Below, piece by piece: positions 46,285 through 54,672 of a DNA stretch of 64,000 nucleotides (positions are counted from its first letter, which is position 1; every line of letters begins with the position of its first letter). The DNA comes from Streptomyces gardneri (lineage in GTDB: Bacteria; Actinomycetota; Actinomycetes; Streptomycetales; Streptomycetaceae): assembly GCF_006539185.1 (NCBI RefSeq), contig NZ_BJMN01000027.1:93304-157303 (forward strand), written 5' to 3'. The notes beneath the pieces were generated by a model. That model saw nothing but the letters and a program-made list of their open reading frames with translations, was not told where the DNA came from and did not search any database. The translations under genes and the position numbers were made by a program.

Positions 46285-47505
46285 GTGTCCGTCTCCGTGC
46301 TCTCCAAAACCCGCGTCCGGCCGTGGCCCCTGGCCACCGCCGCGGCGGTCTGCCTGCTCTCCTTCGCGTCCTTCTGGGTGGCGCAACGCCTCGCCCACGT
46401 GAACATGCTCGACGTGATGGTCTACCGGGCGGAGGGCGAGACGCTGCGGGCCGGCGGAGACCTCTACGCGATGCGCGCCACCTCGGCGAACCTCGCCATG
46501 ACCTATCCGCCGTTCGCGGCGGTGCTGTTCGTCCCGCTGACCCTGGTGAGCGTCCCCCTGATGCGGACGCTCGCGACCGCCGGGAACCTGCTCCTGGTGA
46601 TCGCCCTGGTCCAGCTGTCGCTCCAGCTGGTCCGCCCGGCGCTGTCCCGGACGGACCTGTGGCGCACGACACTGTTCGTCGCCGCGGCCGTGGTCTGGTG
46701 CGAGCCGGTGTGGACGACGCTGCGGTACGGCCAGATCAATCTGCTCATAGCGGTGGCGGTCCTCTGGGACCTGACGCGCCGCGAGGGCAGCCGCTGGGCC
46801 GGTCTGGGCATCGGTCTCGCGACGGCGGTGAAGCTCACACCGGGGCTCTTCGTGGTCCTGCTGTTCGCCGCCGGTCTGCTGCTGTGGCGCCGGGACCGCC
46901 GCTGGAACCAGTGGCTTCGCACGGGAGCGACGGCGACCGGGGTGTTCCTGGCGACGACGCTGACCGTGGCGCTGGCCCTGCCGGCGGACTCGAAGAAGTT
47001 CTGGACGGAGACGCTCTTCGCGACCGGCCGGGTCGGCTTCGCCGAGGAGACCGCCAACCAGTCGATCAGCGGCGTCCTGGCCCGCCTGATGCACACGGAC
47101 TCCCCGGGCGTCTGGTGGCTGCTGACCGCCGCCGCCATGGGCGGTGCGGCGATGTACCTCGCGGTACGGGCCGCCGTCCGCGGCGACAAGGCGGTGGCCG
47201 TGATCATCTGCGCGTTCACGGCGCTGATGATCAGCCCGATCTCCTGGTCCCACCACTGGGTCTGGTGCGTGCCCCTGCTGATCCTGCTCGCGGACCGCGC
47301 CACGCGCGCGTGGCCGGTGACCGGTGTGGTGGCCTTGGCCTTCACGTCGTTCGCGCTGTGGTGGGTGCCGCACGACCCGGGCCGTCCCGAACTGGACCAG
47401 AACGCGGGCCAGATGCTGCTGTCCGCCGTCTATCCGCTGACGGCGACGGCGCTGCTCGTGGCCTATGTACTGAGGGAGCGGCGTCAGGCTCTGGCGAAGG
47501 AGTAG
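46285..47505 (+). CDS. GT87-family membrane glycosyltransferase
   Basis: A 406-aa GT-C polytopic membrane protein (about 10 hydrophobic helices). The first extracytoplasmic loop carries the acidic residue in MLDVMVYRAEGE, and the later TYPPFAAVLF and YGQINLLIA are typical of GT87 (PimE-like polyprenyl-phosphate-mannose-dependent mannosyltransferases). Acceptor unknown. GTG start with TAGGGT eight bases upstream suggests a leaderless mRNA. Its 3' end overlaps the convergent zinc-finger gene by 22 bases. Confidence 0.9.
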   Translation: MSVSVLSKTRVRPWPLATAAAVCLLSFASFWVAQRLAHVNMLDVMVYRAEGETLRAGGDLYAMRATSANLAMTYPPFAAVLFVPLTLVSVPLMRTLATAGNLLLVIALVQLSLQLVRPALSRTDLWRTTLFVAAAVVWCEPVWTTLRYGQINLLIAVAVLWDLTRREGSRWAGLGIGLATAVKLTPGLFVVLLFAAGLLLWRRDRRWNQWLRTGATATGVFLATTLTVALALPADSKKFWTETLFATGRVGFAEETANQSISGVLARLMHTDSPGVWWLLTAAAMGGAAMYLAVRAAVRGDKAVAVIICAFTALMISPISWSHHWVWCVPLLILLADRATRAWPVTGVVALAFTSFALWWVPHDPGRPELDQNAGQMLLSAVYPLTATALLVAYVLRERRQALAKE

Positions 47506-47717
47506 AACCGCTTGAGGGTGCAGTGCTCGTCGAGGAGCCGGCCGTAGATCGGCTCCCCCTCCAGCTCGCGGTACGTCTCGATGGGGTCGCCTTTTATGAT
47601 CAGCGCCCGCGCGCACTCCTCGCACCAGTACTGGAAGTCGGGGTTGACGGGGTCCATGTCGCGCACGATGGGCGTACCGCTGCCGCACCAGTCGCACTTC
47701 CGCCTGTGTGCACCCAT
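47484..47717 (-). CDS. Small zinc-ribbon protein
   Basis: A 77-aa protein with CDWC and CEEC, a four-cysteine zinc site, then an acidic helix and ending RFYSFARA. ATG follows GGAG. Function unknown; a conserved-looking streptomycete small protein. It follows a 23-codon mini-ORF by 3 bases. Confidence 0.8.
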   Translation of the reverse strand: MGAHRRKCDWCGSGTPIVRDMDPVNPDFQYWCEECARALIIKGDPIETYRELEGEPIYGRLLDEHCTLKRFYSFARA

Positions 47718-47720
47718 CAG

Positions 47721-47792
47721 TCAGCTCCAGCTGTGGCCGCAGGCCGCGCACCCATAGGACACCCTGCCGTTGTCGCCGAGCACTTGGGTCAC
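47721..47792 (-). CDS. Putative 23-aa CxxC mini-protein
   Basis: GTG-started frame VTQVLGDNGRVSYG followed by CAACGHSWS. The CxxCGHxW ending is a zinc-knuckle-like motif and the frame ends 3 bases before the next gene. GGGAGG abuts the GTG, too close for normal initiation; a 16-codon upstream frame ends at the GTG (TGA/GTG overlap) and could couple it. Low certainty. Confidence 0.35.
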   Translation of the reverse strand: MTQVLGDNGRVSYGCAACGHSWS

Positions 47793-47854
47793 CCTCCCGT
47801 CCGGATTCTCGTCCCCCTCCGGCCGTCCGATTCTGCCATGGCCCCGCAAGGGGG

Positions 47855-49288
47855 TCAGCGCGCTCGCCGGGGCAGCCCGGCCACGGCGCCCAGGACCGCC
47901 GCGGCGGCCAGGGCGAGGGCGGTCGTCCAGAACGCGTCCGCGGACGCCTGCGCTCCGCCGGCTGCCGGCCGGCCCAGGAAGAGCGTGCCGAAAGCGGCGA
48001 CCCCGATGAGCTGACCGAGCTGGGTGACGGTGGCGAGGAGTCCGCTGGCGTCGGCGGCGTCCTCGGGCCGTACGGTGGCCAGCGCGCCGGTCAGGGCAGG
48101 GCTGAAGGCCAGCGCGATACCCACGCCCACACCGCACAGGGCCGGGTAGAGACTCCAGCCTCCCGTGCCGCCGTCCGCGAGGGACCGGCCGAGGGCGATT
48201 GTGGCGCCCGCCGCGATCAGGAATCCGCCGGGGACCAGCGCGCGTTGCGTCCATGCGGGCCAGCGCCGCCAGGTCAGTCCGACGACGCCGAACGCGACGG
48301 CGGCGGGACCGAAGGTCAGTCCGGCGCGCAGGGCGCTGTGGCCGAGCCCACCCTGCAGATGCAGGGTGAGGGTGAACAGGAACCCGGCGTTGACGCCCAT
48401 CGCCACGGCGATCCGGACGACCGCCCGCCGCATGCCGGGAACCCGCAGGACGCGCGGGGCGATGAGAGGCGCGCCACCGCGCCGGGCGAGCCCCGACTCG
48501 TACGCGCCGAACACGGCGAGGAACACCAGGGAGCCGCCGAGCGAGAGCCACGACCACAGCGGCCAGTCCTGTTCCTCGCCGAGGACCAGGGGGACGGTCA
48601 GCAGGGACACGGCAGCCGCGAGGAGGAGCAGCCCGGGCAGGTCGAGGCCGCGGGTCCGTTCCGGGCCGGTGGAGGCGTCGCGCGGGAGGACCCGGGCGCC
48701 GAGGGCGAGCAGGGCGAGCCCGATCGGGACGTTGACCAGGAAGACCGGCCGCCAGCCCGTGCCGAACAGGTCGGCGCTGACGAGGACGCCGCCGGCGACC
48801 TGGCCCGCGGCGGCGCCGGTGGCCAGGACGGCGGAGTACGCGCCGAGTGCCCGGACCCGGTTCTCGCCGGTGAAGTTCCGCTGGATGAGGCTGAGCACCT
48901 GCGGGATCATCAGGGCGGAGCCGGCGCCCTGGGCCATCCGGAAGGCGATCAACTGTCCTGTTCCGGCGGCGAGTCCGCAGGCGAGGGAGGCCGCGGTGAA
49001 GAGGGCGAGGCCGCCGAGGTACATCCGTCGGTGACCGAGCAGCTCGCCGAGTCGGGCCCCGGTGATGAGCAGCACCGCGTAGGTGATGGTGTATCCGGCG
49101 ACGACGAGTTGAAGTCCGGCTCCGGACGCGGAGAGTTCGGCGCGGATGGTGGGGGCGGCGACGTTGACGATGAAGACGTCGAGGAGCGCCATGAACTGGG
49201 CGGCCAGCACCACGCCGAGCAGCGTTCCGGGTCGATTGTCGGTGCCACCGTCTTTACTGAGTACGGGACGTGTTGTGGTCGAGGGCAT
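47855..49288 (-). CDS. MFS drug exporter, DHA2 family (14 TM)
   Basis: A 477-aa transporter: MALLDVFIVNVAAPTI in helix 1 and GARLGELLGHRRMYL in loop 2-3, as in EmrB/QacA-type efflux pumps. About 14 hydrophobic helices. Divergent from an XRE/MmyB-like regulator, a second such module in this window. No strong ribosome site. Confidence 0.92.
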   Translation of the reverse strand: MPSTTTRPVLSKDGGTDNRPGTLLGVVLAAQFMALLDVFIVNVAAPTIRAELSASGAGLQLVVAGYTITYAVLLITGARLGELLGHRRMYLGGLALFTAASLACGLAAGTGQLIAFRMAQGAGSALMIPQVLSLIQRNFTGENRVRALGAYSAVLATGAAAGQVAGGVLVSADLFGTGWRPVFLVNVPIGLALLALGARVLPRDASTGPERTRGLDLPGLLLLAAAVSLLTVPLVLGEEQDWPLWSWLSLGGSLVFLAVFGAYESGLARRGGAPLIAPRVLRVPGMRRAVVRIAVAMGVNAGFLFTLTLHLQGGLGHSALRAGLTFGPAAVAFGVVGLTWRRWPAWTQRALVPGGFLIAAGATIALGRSLADGGTGGWSLYPALCGVGVGIALAFSPALTGALATVRPEDAADASGLLATVTQLGQLIGVAAFGTLFLGRPAAGGAQASADAFWTTALALAAAAVLGAVAGLPRRAR

Positions 49289-49389
49289 GCAAGGAGCGTG
49301 CCCGCGGTCCGATACGGGTAACGAGAGCCCGCTGATGCTGGTACTGACAGCACCTGGCAACAGCGGCACGGGGACTCGACCATGGGGGT

Positions 49390-50310
49390 GTGACGACTGT
49401 GGCAGCTGTACCGATCCAGCCGCGCCGACGGCCTGAGCTGGCCGCGTTCCTGCGCGGTCGCAGAGCCCGGGTGACCCCGGAGGACGTGGGCATGCCGCCG
49501 GGGCTGCGCCGGCGCACACCGGGGCTGCGCCGCGAGGAGGTGGCCCAGCTCTCCGGGGTCGGTGTGACCTGGTACACGTGGTTGGAGCAGGGCCGTCCGA
49601 TCAACGCCTCGGCGCAGGTGCTCGACGCCGTCGCCCGGACCCTCCGCCTCGACCGGCCCGAGCGGGAGCACCTCTACCACTTGGCCGAGGTGCCGTACAC
49701 GCCGGAGCGCGCCACCCCGGACGTCGAGGTCGTCAGCCCGGAGATCCAGGGGATCCTCGACGCCCTGAACCCGCACCCGGCGGTGCTCTACAACGCGCGG
49801 TACGACGTGCTGGCGACCAACACCACGTACGAGCGGCTCTTCCTGTGGGAAGGAAGCGGCCTGGACACGGGCCCGTTCGGTTTACGCAACGTGCTGTGGG
49901 CGCTCTTCACCGCGCCGGAGCCGACGTGCCCCCTGGTCGACCGGGAGCAGGAGCTGCCGCTGATGGTGGCCCAGCTGCGGGGCGCGTACGGACGTCATGT
50001 GGGCGAGCCCGCCTGGGAGGCGTTCGTACGACGCCTGGCGGAGGCCAGCCCCGATTTCGCGCGGCTCTGGCGGAGCGGCGACGTCGTGCCGCCGGGGACC
50101 CGGGTGAAGACCTTCCGTCACGAGGCGGTCGGCGAGATGCGGATGACCTCGGTCTCCCTCTCCGTCAACGGGATGCCGGAGTGCCGGATCGTGACGTACA
50201 CACCGAACGACGAGGAGAGCCGCCGCGCGATCAGGACGCTGGGCGGAAACGACGAATCCCGCCCCCTGTTGGGGACGGGATTCGGTGACTGTGGAGCTAA
50301 GGAGAATTGA
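49390..50310 (+). CDS. XRE-family regulator with MmyB-like domain (TTA codon; 3' end overlaps tRNA)
   Basis: A 306-aa paralogue of the regulator at 5099-5986: RRTPGLRREEVAQLSGVGVT and WYTWLEQGRP in the HTH, then a MmyB-like domain. GTG start. Codon 165 is TTA (49882-49884), suggesting bldA dependence. The last six codons and TGA stop are read from the antisense of tRNA-Ala copy 2 (50292-50364), so the C-terminus was probably created by juxtaposition with the tRNA. Confidence 0.9.
   Translation: MTTVAAVPIQPRRRPELAAFLRGRRARVTPEDVGMPPGLRRRTPGLRREEVAQLSGVGVTWYTWLEQGRPINASAQVLDAVARTLRLDRPEREHLYHLAEVPYTPERATPDVEVVSPEIQGILDALNPHPAVLYNARYDVLATNTTYERLFLWEGSGLDTGPFGLRNVLWALFTAPEPTCPLVDREQELPLMVAQLRGAYGRHVGEPAWEAFVRRLAEASPDFARLWRSGDVVPPGTRVKTFRHEAVGEMRMTSVSLSVNGMPECRIVTYTPNDEESRRAIRTLGGNDESRPLLGTGFGDCGAKEN
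50254..50283 (-). terminator. Terminator of tRNA-Ala copy 2, inside the XRE gene
   Basis: Arms GAATCCCGCCCCC and GGGGACGGGATTC pair with one mismatch around TGTT-type loop, just beyond the tRNA 3' end but within the opposite-strand regulator coding sequence. Confidence 0.7.
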
Positions 50311-50364
50311 ACTCCTGACCTCCTGCATGCCATGCAGGCGCTCTACCAACTGAGCTATAGCCCC
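50292..50364 (-). tRNA. tRNA-Ala (anticodon GGC), copy 2
   Basis: 73 nt, identical in every base to copy 1 at 46087-46159; same strand. CCA is not encoded. Overlaps the 3' end of the XRE regulator by 19 bases. Confidence 0.97.
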
Positions 50365-50461
50365 TCGTGTTCTTCGCGCTCTCTGCGCTGCGAACAAGAT
50401 GAACTTTAGCCTGTGACCTGCCGGAAAGTGAAATCCGGGCCCGGCAGGCCGCTCACGCGCC

Positions 50462-51115
50462 TCAGTCGTCGTCGCCGAGGACCGGCTCGGGCAGCGTGCC
50501 GGCGTTGTGCTCCAGCAGGCGCCAGCCACGGGCGCCCTCGCCGAGGACGGACCAGCAGCAGTTGGAGAGCCCGCCCAGGCTCTCCCAGTGCCGGGCCTCC
50601 AGGCCCAGGAGCCGGCCGATGGTGGTGCGGATCGTGCCGCCGTGGCTCACGACGACGAGCGTGCCGTCCTCGGGAAGCTTGTCGGCGTGCTCCAGGACGA
50701 CCGGAGCGGCCCGGTCGGCCACCTCGGTCTCCAGTTCGCCGCCGCCCCGGCGCACGGGCTCGCCGCGCTTCCAGGCGGCGTACTGCTCGCCGTAGCGGGC
50801 GACGATCTCGTCGTGGGTGAGACCCTGCCACTCCCCCGCGTACGTCTCGCGCAGCGCGGAGTCGTGGGCGACGGCGTGGCCCGTGAGCGCGGCCAGCTCG
50901 GCGGCGGTGGCCGCTGCCCGCTTCAGGTCGGAGGACACGACGGCGTCCGGCTTCAGCGCGGCGAGCAGCCGGGCGGCCCGGCGCGCCTGGGCGACGCCGG
51001 TCTCCGTCAGCTCGATGTCCGTGGACCCCTGGAACCGGCGCTCCAGGTTCCAGGAGGTCTGGCCGTGACGCCAGAGCACGATACGGCGGCCGCTGCCGCC
51101 CTTGGTGGTGCTCAG
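50462..51115 (-). CDS. Histidine phosphatase (phosphoglycerate-mutase-like), CTG start
   Basis: A 217-aa phosphatase: LWRHGQTSWN (phospho-accepting His), ERRFQGSTDIELTETG and VVSHGGTI with the second His. The frame upstream of RHG has no ATG; GTG at about 51079 would cut into the first strand. CTG at 51115 gives LSTTKGGSGRRIV and overlaps the rsfS stop as CTGA, matching the 4-base couplings elsewhere here, so CTG is the likely start. Confidence 0.88.
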   Translation of the reverse strand: MSTTKGGSGRRIVLWRHGQTSWNLERRFQGSTDIELTETGVAQARRAARLLAALKPDAVVSSDLKRAAATAAELAALTGHAVAHDSALRETYAGEWQGLTHDEIVARYGEQYAAWKRGEPVRRGGGELETEVADRAAPVVLEHADKLPEDGTLVVVSHGGTIRTTIGRLLGLEARHWESLGGLSNCCWSVLGEGARGWRLLEHNAGTLPEPVLGDDD

Positions 51116-51576
51116 CTCAGCTCACCGTCCGGTCCCTCGGGCAGGCCGGAGCCGGCCTCGATGTCGGCACCGGTCAGGGCGGCGTGCTCAGCCGCCTTGC
51201 CGCGGGTCTTCAGGGCTTCCTCGGGCAGCGGGAGCTCGGGGCAGTCCTTCCACAGGCGCTCGAGGGCGTAGAAGACACGCTCCTCGCTGTGCTGGACGTG
51301 GACGACGATGTCGACGTAGTCCAGGAGGATCCAGCGGGCGTCGCGGTCGCCCTCGCGGCGAACCGGCTTGGCGCCGAGGTCCTTGTTGAGCCGCTCCTCG
51401 ATCTCGTCGACGATCGACTTGACCTGGCGGTCGTTGGGGGCGGAGGCGAGCAGGAAGGCGTCGGTGATCGACAGCACATCGCTGACGTCGTACGCGATGA
51501 TGTCGTGAGCGAGCCGGTCGGCGGCCGCCAGAGCGGCGGCGTTGACGAGCTCGATGGAGCGATCCGTAGCGGTCAC
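51112..51576 (-). CDS. rsfS: Ribosome silencing factor RsfS
   Basis: A 154-aa RsfS/Iojap protein that binds uL14 and blocks 30S joining under stress. HDIIAYDVSDVLSITDAFL and the DWVLLDYVDIVVHV-type stretch (WILLDYVDIVVHV) are diagnostic. GTG at 51576 (TATDRSIELVNAA) matches the family start. Coupled to the phosphatase. Confidence 0.95.
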   Translation of the reverse strand: MTATDRSIELVNAAALAAADRLAHDIIAYDVSDVLSITDAFLLASAPNDRQVKSIVDEIEERLNKDLGAKPVRREGDRDARWILLDYVDIVVHVQHSEERVFYALERLWKDCPELPLPEEALKTRGKAAEHAALTGADIEAGSGLPEGPDGELS

Positions 51577-51659
51577 AAGCAGGCTTTCGTCGGCGGTCCA
51601 GTACCCCTCCAGGGTCTCACGGACCGCCGACGACGCCGCCAACGTTTGTCCCAGGGCCT

Positions 51660-53375
51660 CTAGCGGGCCCCCGGGACCTTGTAGTCCTGGCCCAGGACGA
51701 CGGTCACCGCGGCCGTTCCCGAGGGCTTGCCCTTGCTGACCGAGCCGGCCGGGAGGCCCAGGGTCTTGGCGACCTCGGCCGCCGTCACCTTCTGGGCGTC
51801 GTCACCGTAGATGACCTGCGACTTCTCCTGGGTTTCCGCCTCGGCGCCGCCGATGAAGGCATAGCCGCCGTTGGTCAGGACCACCCGGGTCGCCTCGGTC
51901 GCGTCCTTGCCGGATCCGTCCCGCACGGAGACCCGCGGCACGTCGCCGGCGTCGGGGGCGGAGACCTTGCCGCCGAGGATGTCCTTCACCACGCTGTCGC
52001 TGGCGCCCTCGGTCAGCGTGCCGTCCTGTCCGACGGGCAGCAGGGCCGTCTTGTGGGCGCCGATCTTGGCGTGCTCGGCGAGCTTCGCGAGGGAGGCGCC
52101 GAGGTCCTTCTCGGGGAGCGACGGGTCGAGGATCTGGACCAAGGACTCGACGGTGACCGTCGCCGCCTTGGGGTCGTCGGAGATCTTCCGCAGCACCCCG
52201 TACATGACCTGGCCGAAGCGCTGGAGCTGCTTGGCCTCGGCCTCGCCGGGCGCCCGGTAGGTCGCGTAGGCGACGGCCGCGCGGCCGTTCAGGGTCTGCT
52301 TCTCGCCCTTCTCGACGAGCGGCCCCGCGCCCTTCTTCGTGTCGGGCACGGCCGTGTCCGTGTCGACCTCGATGCCGCTGACCAGCTCGACCAGGTTCTC
52401 CAGGAACGGGGTGTCGAGCCGCCAGGTGCCAGTGATCTTGGTGCCGAGGAGGTTGCCGATCGCCTCGCGGGTGCCGCCCGAACCGTCGTCCTCGACCGAC
52501 TTGCCGAGGGTGGTCGCGGAACCCTCGCCGTCGGCGACGGTGAGGTTGTTGGGGAGCAGGATCGTGGTGCCCTGCTTGGTGGTGGTGTTGTCGACGAGCA
52601 GAGCGGTGGAGGTTCCTCCGCCCTTCGTGTTGTGGAGGTGGACGACGATCGTGTCGCGCTTCTGCGGGCCGGTCGCCGTGTTCTGCCGCTGCTCAGGGTC
52701 GGAGGTGCCGGGGAGCATCCCGGCGGACCAGAGGTAGCCGACACCGCCCACGGTGGCGAGCACGAGGACGACGACGAGCGCGACGATCCGGTTGCGGCCG
52801 CGCCGCCTGGCCTCCTCGCGCCGCTCCGAGCGGCTCTCGGTGAACGCGAGCCAGTCGATGACGTCCTCGGAGTCCTCGTCGGGCTCCTCGATGAACGAGA
52901 ACTGCTCGGTGCGGTAGTCCCGGTCGTCGTCGCCCTGGCGGGCCGGACCGGGCCGCTCGGGCGCGGGCCGCTGGCCGGGGACACCGGCCGGAGCCGCGAC
53001 GGGAGCCGCGGGTGCGGCCTGGGCCGTCTGCGCGGCCGGCATCGCCTGTGTGGCCTGTACGGGGGCGGGCTCGGCCTGCGCGGCCCACTGCTGCCCGGTG
53101 TCCGTGTCGTACGAGGGGTAGGCGTAGCCCTGCTGCCCGTACGGGTCGTACTGCGGCTGCTGGACGGGCTGCTGCTGGGCGTAGGGGTCGTAGCCGTACG
53201 CCTGCTGCTGCTGCGGCTGCGACTGCTGCTGCTGACCGCCGTACGGGTCGTAGTGCTGCTGACCGGGCTGCTGCGGTGGCTGCGGCTGCTGGTACACCGG
53301 CTGTCCGTACTCGTCGTAGCCGATGATCTGCGGCTGCGGATAGTACGGATCGTACGGATTCTGCTGGTCGTTCAC
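51660..53375 (-). CDS. LytR-CpsA-Psr-like membrane protein with LytR C-terminal domain
   Basis: A 571-aa protein. Residues 1-160 are a Gln/Pro/Tyr-rich repeat region; a TM helix lies at about 230-255 (IVALVVVLVLATVGGVGYLW); then an LCP-like domain and a C-terminal LytR_C domain (YGDDAQKVTAAEVAKTLGL). The usual SIPRDT-type catalytic arginine is replaced (TILLPNNLTV), so phosphotransfer is doubtful. GTG follows GGGAGGG. It lies between rsfS and nadD, as in other streptomycetes. Confidence 0.85.
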   Translation of the reverse strand: MNDQQNPYDPYYPQPQIIGYDEYGQPVYQQPQPPQQPGQQHYDPYGGQQQQSQPQQQQAYGYDPYAQQQPVQQPQYDPYGQQGYAYPSYDTDTGQQWAAQAEPAPVQATQAMPAAQTAQAAPAAPVAAPAGVPGQRPAPERPGPARQGDDDRDYRTEQFSFIEEPDEDSEDVIDWLAFTESRSERREEARRRGRNRIVALVVVLVLATVGGVGYLWSAGMLPGTSDPEQRQNTATGPQKRDTIVVHLHNTKGGGTSTALLVDNTTTKQGTTILLPNNLTVADGEGSATTLGKSVEDDGSGGTREAIGNLLGTKITGTWRLDTPFLENLVELVSGIEVDTDTAVPDTKKGAGPLVEKGEKQTLNGRAAVAYATYRAPGEAEAKQLQRFGQVMYGVLRKISDDPKAATVTVESLVQILDPSLPEKDLGASLAKLAEHAKIGAHKTALLPVGQDGTLTEGASDSVVKDILGGKVSAPDAGDVPRVSVRDGSGKDATEATRVVLTNGGYAFIGGAEAETQEKSQVIYGDDAQKVTAAEVAKTLGLPAGSVSKGKPSGTAAVTVVLGQDYKVPGAR

Positions 53376-53394
53376 CGGTGGCCCTCCCCGAAGC

Positions 53395-54015
53395 TCACTC
53401 GCCGCGGTACAACTGGCGCTTGTCGATGTAGCGCACCACACCGTCCGGGACGAGATACCAGACGGGGTCGCCCTGGGCGACCCGCGCCCGGCAGTCGGTG
53501 GACGAGATCGCGAGCGCGGGTACCTCGACCAGCGAGACGCCGCCCTTGGGCAGTCCGTCGTCGGTGAGGTCGTGGCCCGGCCGGGTGACGCCGATGAAGT
53601 GCGCGAGCGAGAAGAGCTCCTCGGCGTCGCGCCAGGTGAGGATCTGCGACAGCGCGTCGGCCCCGGTGATGAAGAAGAGGTCCGAGTCGCTGTTGAGAGA
53701 GCGCAGGTCCCTCAGCGTGTCGATGGTGTAGGTCGCGCCGGGTCGGTCGATGTCGATCCGGCTGACCGAGAACTGCGGGTTGGACGCGGTGGCGATGACC
53801 GTCATCAGATAGCGGTCCTCCGCCGCGGACACGGCCTTGTGCCCCTTCTGCCAGGGCTCGCCGGTCGGCACGAACACCACCTCGTCGAGGTGGAACAGGG
53901 CGGCCACCTCGCTGGCGGCCACCAGGTGACCGTGGTGGATCGGGTCGAACGTTCCGCCCATCACGCCGAGTCGGCGTTTGCCGCGGCCGCCGGTAGACAC
54001 TTCCTGCTCTCCCAT
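53395..54015 (-). CDS. nadD: Nicotinate-nucleotide adenylyltransferase
   Basis: A 206-aa enzyme: GGTFDPIHHGHLVAA with the T/HxGH motif and AISSTDCR (ISSTxxR). Converts nicotinate mononucleotide to deamido-NAD. TAGGCT eight bases before ATG suggests a leaderless mRNA. It is 19 bases from the LCP-like gene. Confidence 0.96.
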   Translation of the reverse strand: MGEQEVSTGGRGKRRLGVMGGTFDPIHHGHLVAASEVAALFHLDEVVFVPTGEPWQKGHKAVSAAEDRYLMTVIATASNPQFSVSRIDIDRPGATYTIDTLRDLRSLNSDSDLFFITGADALSQILTWRDAEELFSLAHFIGVTRPGHDLTDDGLPKGGVSLVEVPALAISSTDCRARVAQGDPVWYLVPDGVVRYIDKRQLYRGE

Positions 54016-54023
54016 GCGTGCAG

Positions 54024-54029
54024 AGCCTA
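54024..54029 (-). promoter_or_regulatory. -10 box for leaderless nadD
   Basis: TAGGCT eight bases before ATG at 54015. Confidence 0.4.
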
Positions 54030-54067
54030 CTGGCACCGCGGCGGACGCCGGATCAGCGGTCGTCGGA

Positions 54068-54232
54068 TCAGCGGTCGCGGTTGAAGCGCGTGGTGATCCA
54101 CAGCAGCAGGAGCAGCGCACCGAAGGCGCCGAAGCCGGTGAGGTAGGGGTTGAGGCTGTCGTGGTTGCCGCCGTGCTCGGCGGCGCCCTCGGCGAGCGTG
54201 ACCAGGTTGGCGGCGGTGCTGTGGAGGCTCAT
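54068..54232 (-). CDS. 54-aa membrane protein
   Basis: A short frame (MSLHSTAANLVTLAEGAAEH at the start) with one TM helix (LTGFGAFGALLLLLWI) and the end TTRFNRDR. The RFNRDR tail is familiar from small actinobacterial membrane proteins near nadD. Function unknown. Confidence 0.7.
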   Translation of the reverse strand: MSLHSTAANLVTLAEGAAEHGGNHDSLNPYLTGFGAFGALLLLLWITTRFNRDR

Positions 54233-54316
54233 CGTCAACAGGACCTATCGATCGGGAATGGGAGCGGAGACTTCGCGGACATCGTATGCGGGCCGTCCGG
54301 ACAGTCTCACGCCGAC

Positions 54317-54544
54317 TCAGGCGTTGGCGTTGTCGTCGCTGTTGGCGTCGGTTCCGGTGCCGGTGTCGGCATCGCCGTCGGTGCGCGTGGCGGTGTCGTC
54401 CGTGCGGTAGCCGCGCAGCAGGAACCAGGCCAGCAGGGCGGCTCCCACGATCGAGACGAGCAGCACGATCCGGAGGGTGTTCCCCGGGCCTTCCGGTGCG
54501 GCGGCCGCGAGCAGGGCCGCGGTCGCGTCGATGGTGTCCGGCAT
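54317..54544 (-). CDS. 75-aa membrane protein
   Basis: One TM helix (about 22-45, TLRIVLLVSIVGAALLAWFL) and an acidic, Asp/Thr/Asn-rich tail. GAGGAG nine bases before ATG. Function unknown. Confidence 0.75.
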   Translation of the reverse strand: MPDTIDATAALLAAAAPEGPGNTLRIVLLVSIVGAALLAWFLLRGYRTDDTATRTDGDADTGTGTDANSDDNANA

Positions 54545-54672
54545 GTCGGTCGTGCTCCTCGCTGGTCCGCTGTGCCCGAGTTATCCACAGGCTCCGGCAC
54601 ACGGTAGCGCCACCGCCTAGGCTGGGGTCCGTCAGGGGGACGAGCACCGACTCGTACGAACAGGGGGCATCC

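Noticed and set aside
46087..50364. Integrative element bounded by tRNA att sites
   Set aside because: Both tRNA genes are complete and no integrase, excisionase or transfer gene lies between them, so the call is left as a possible relic only.
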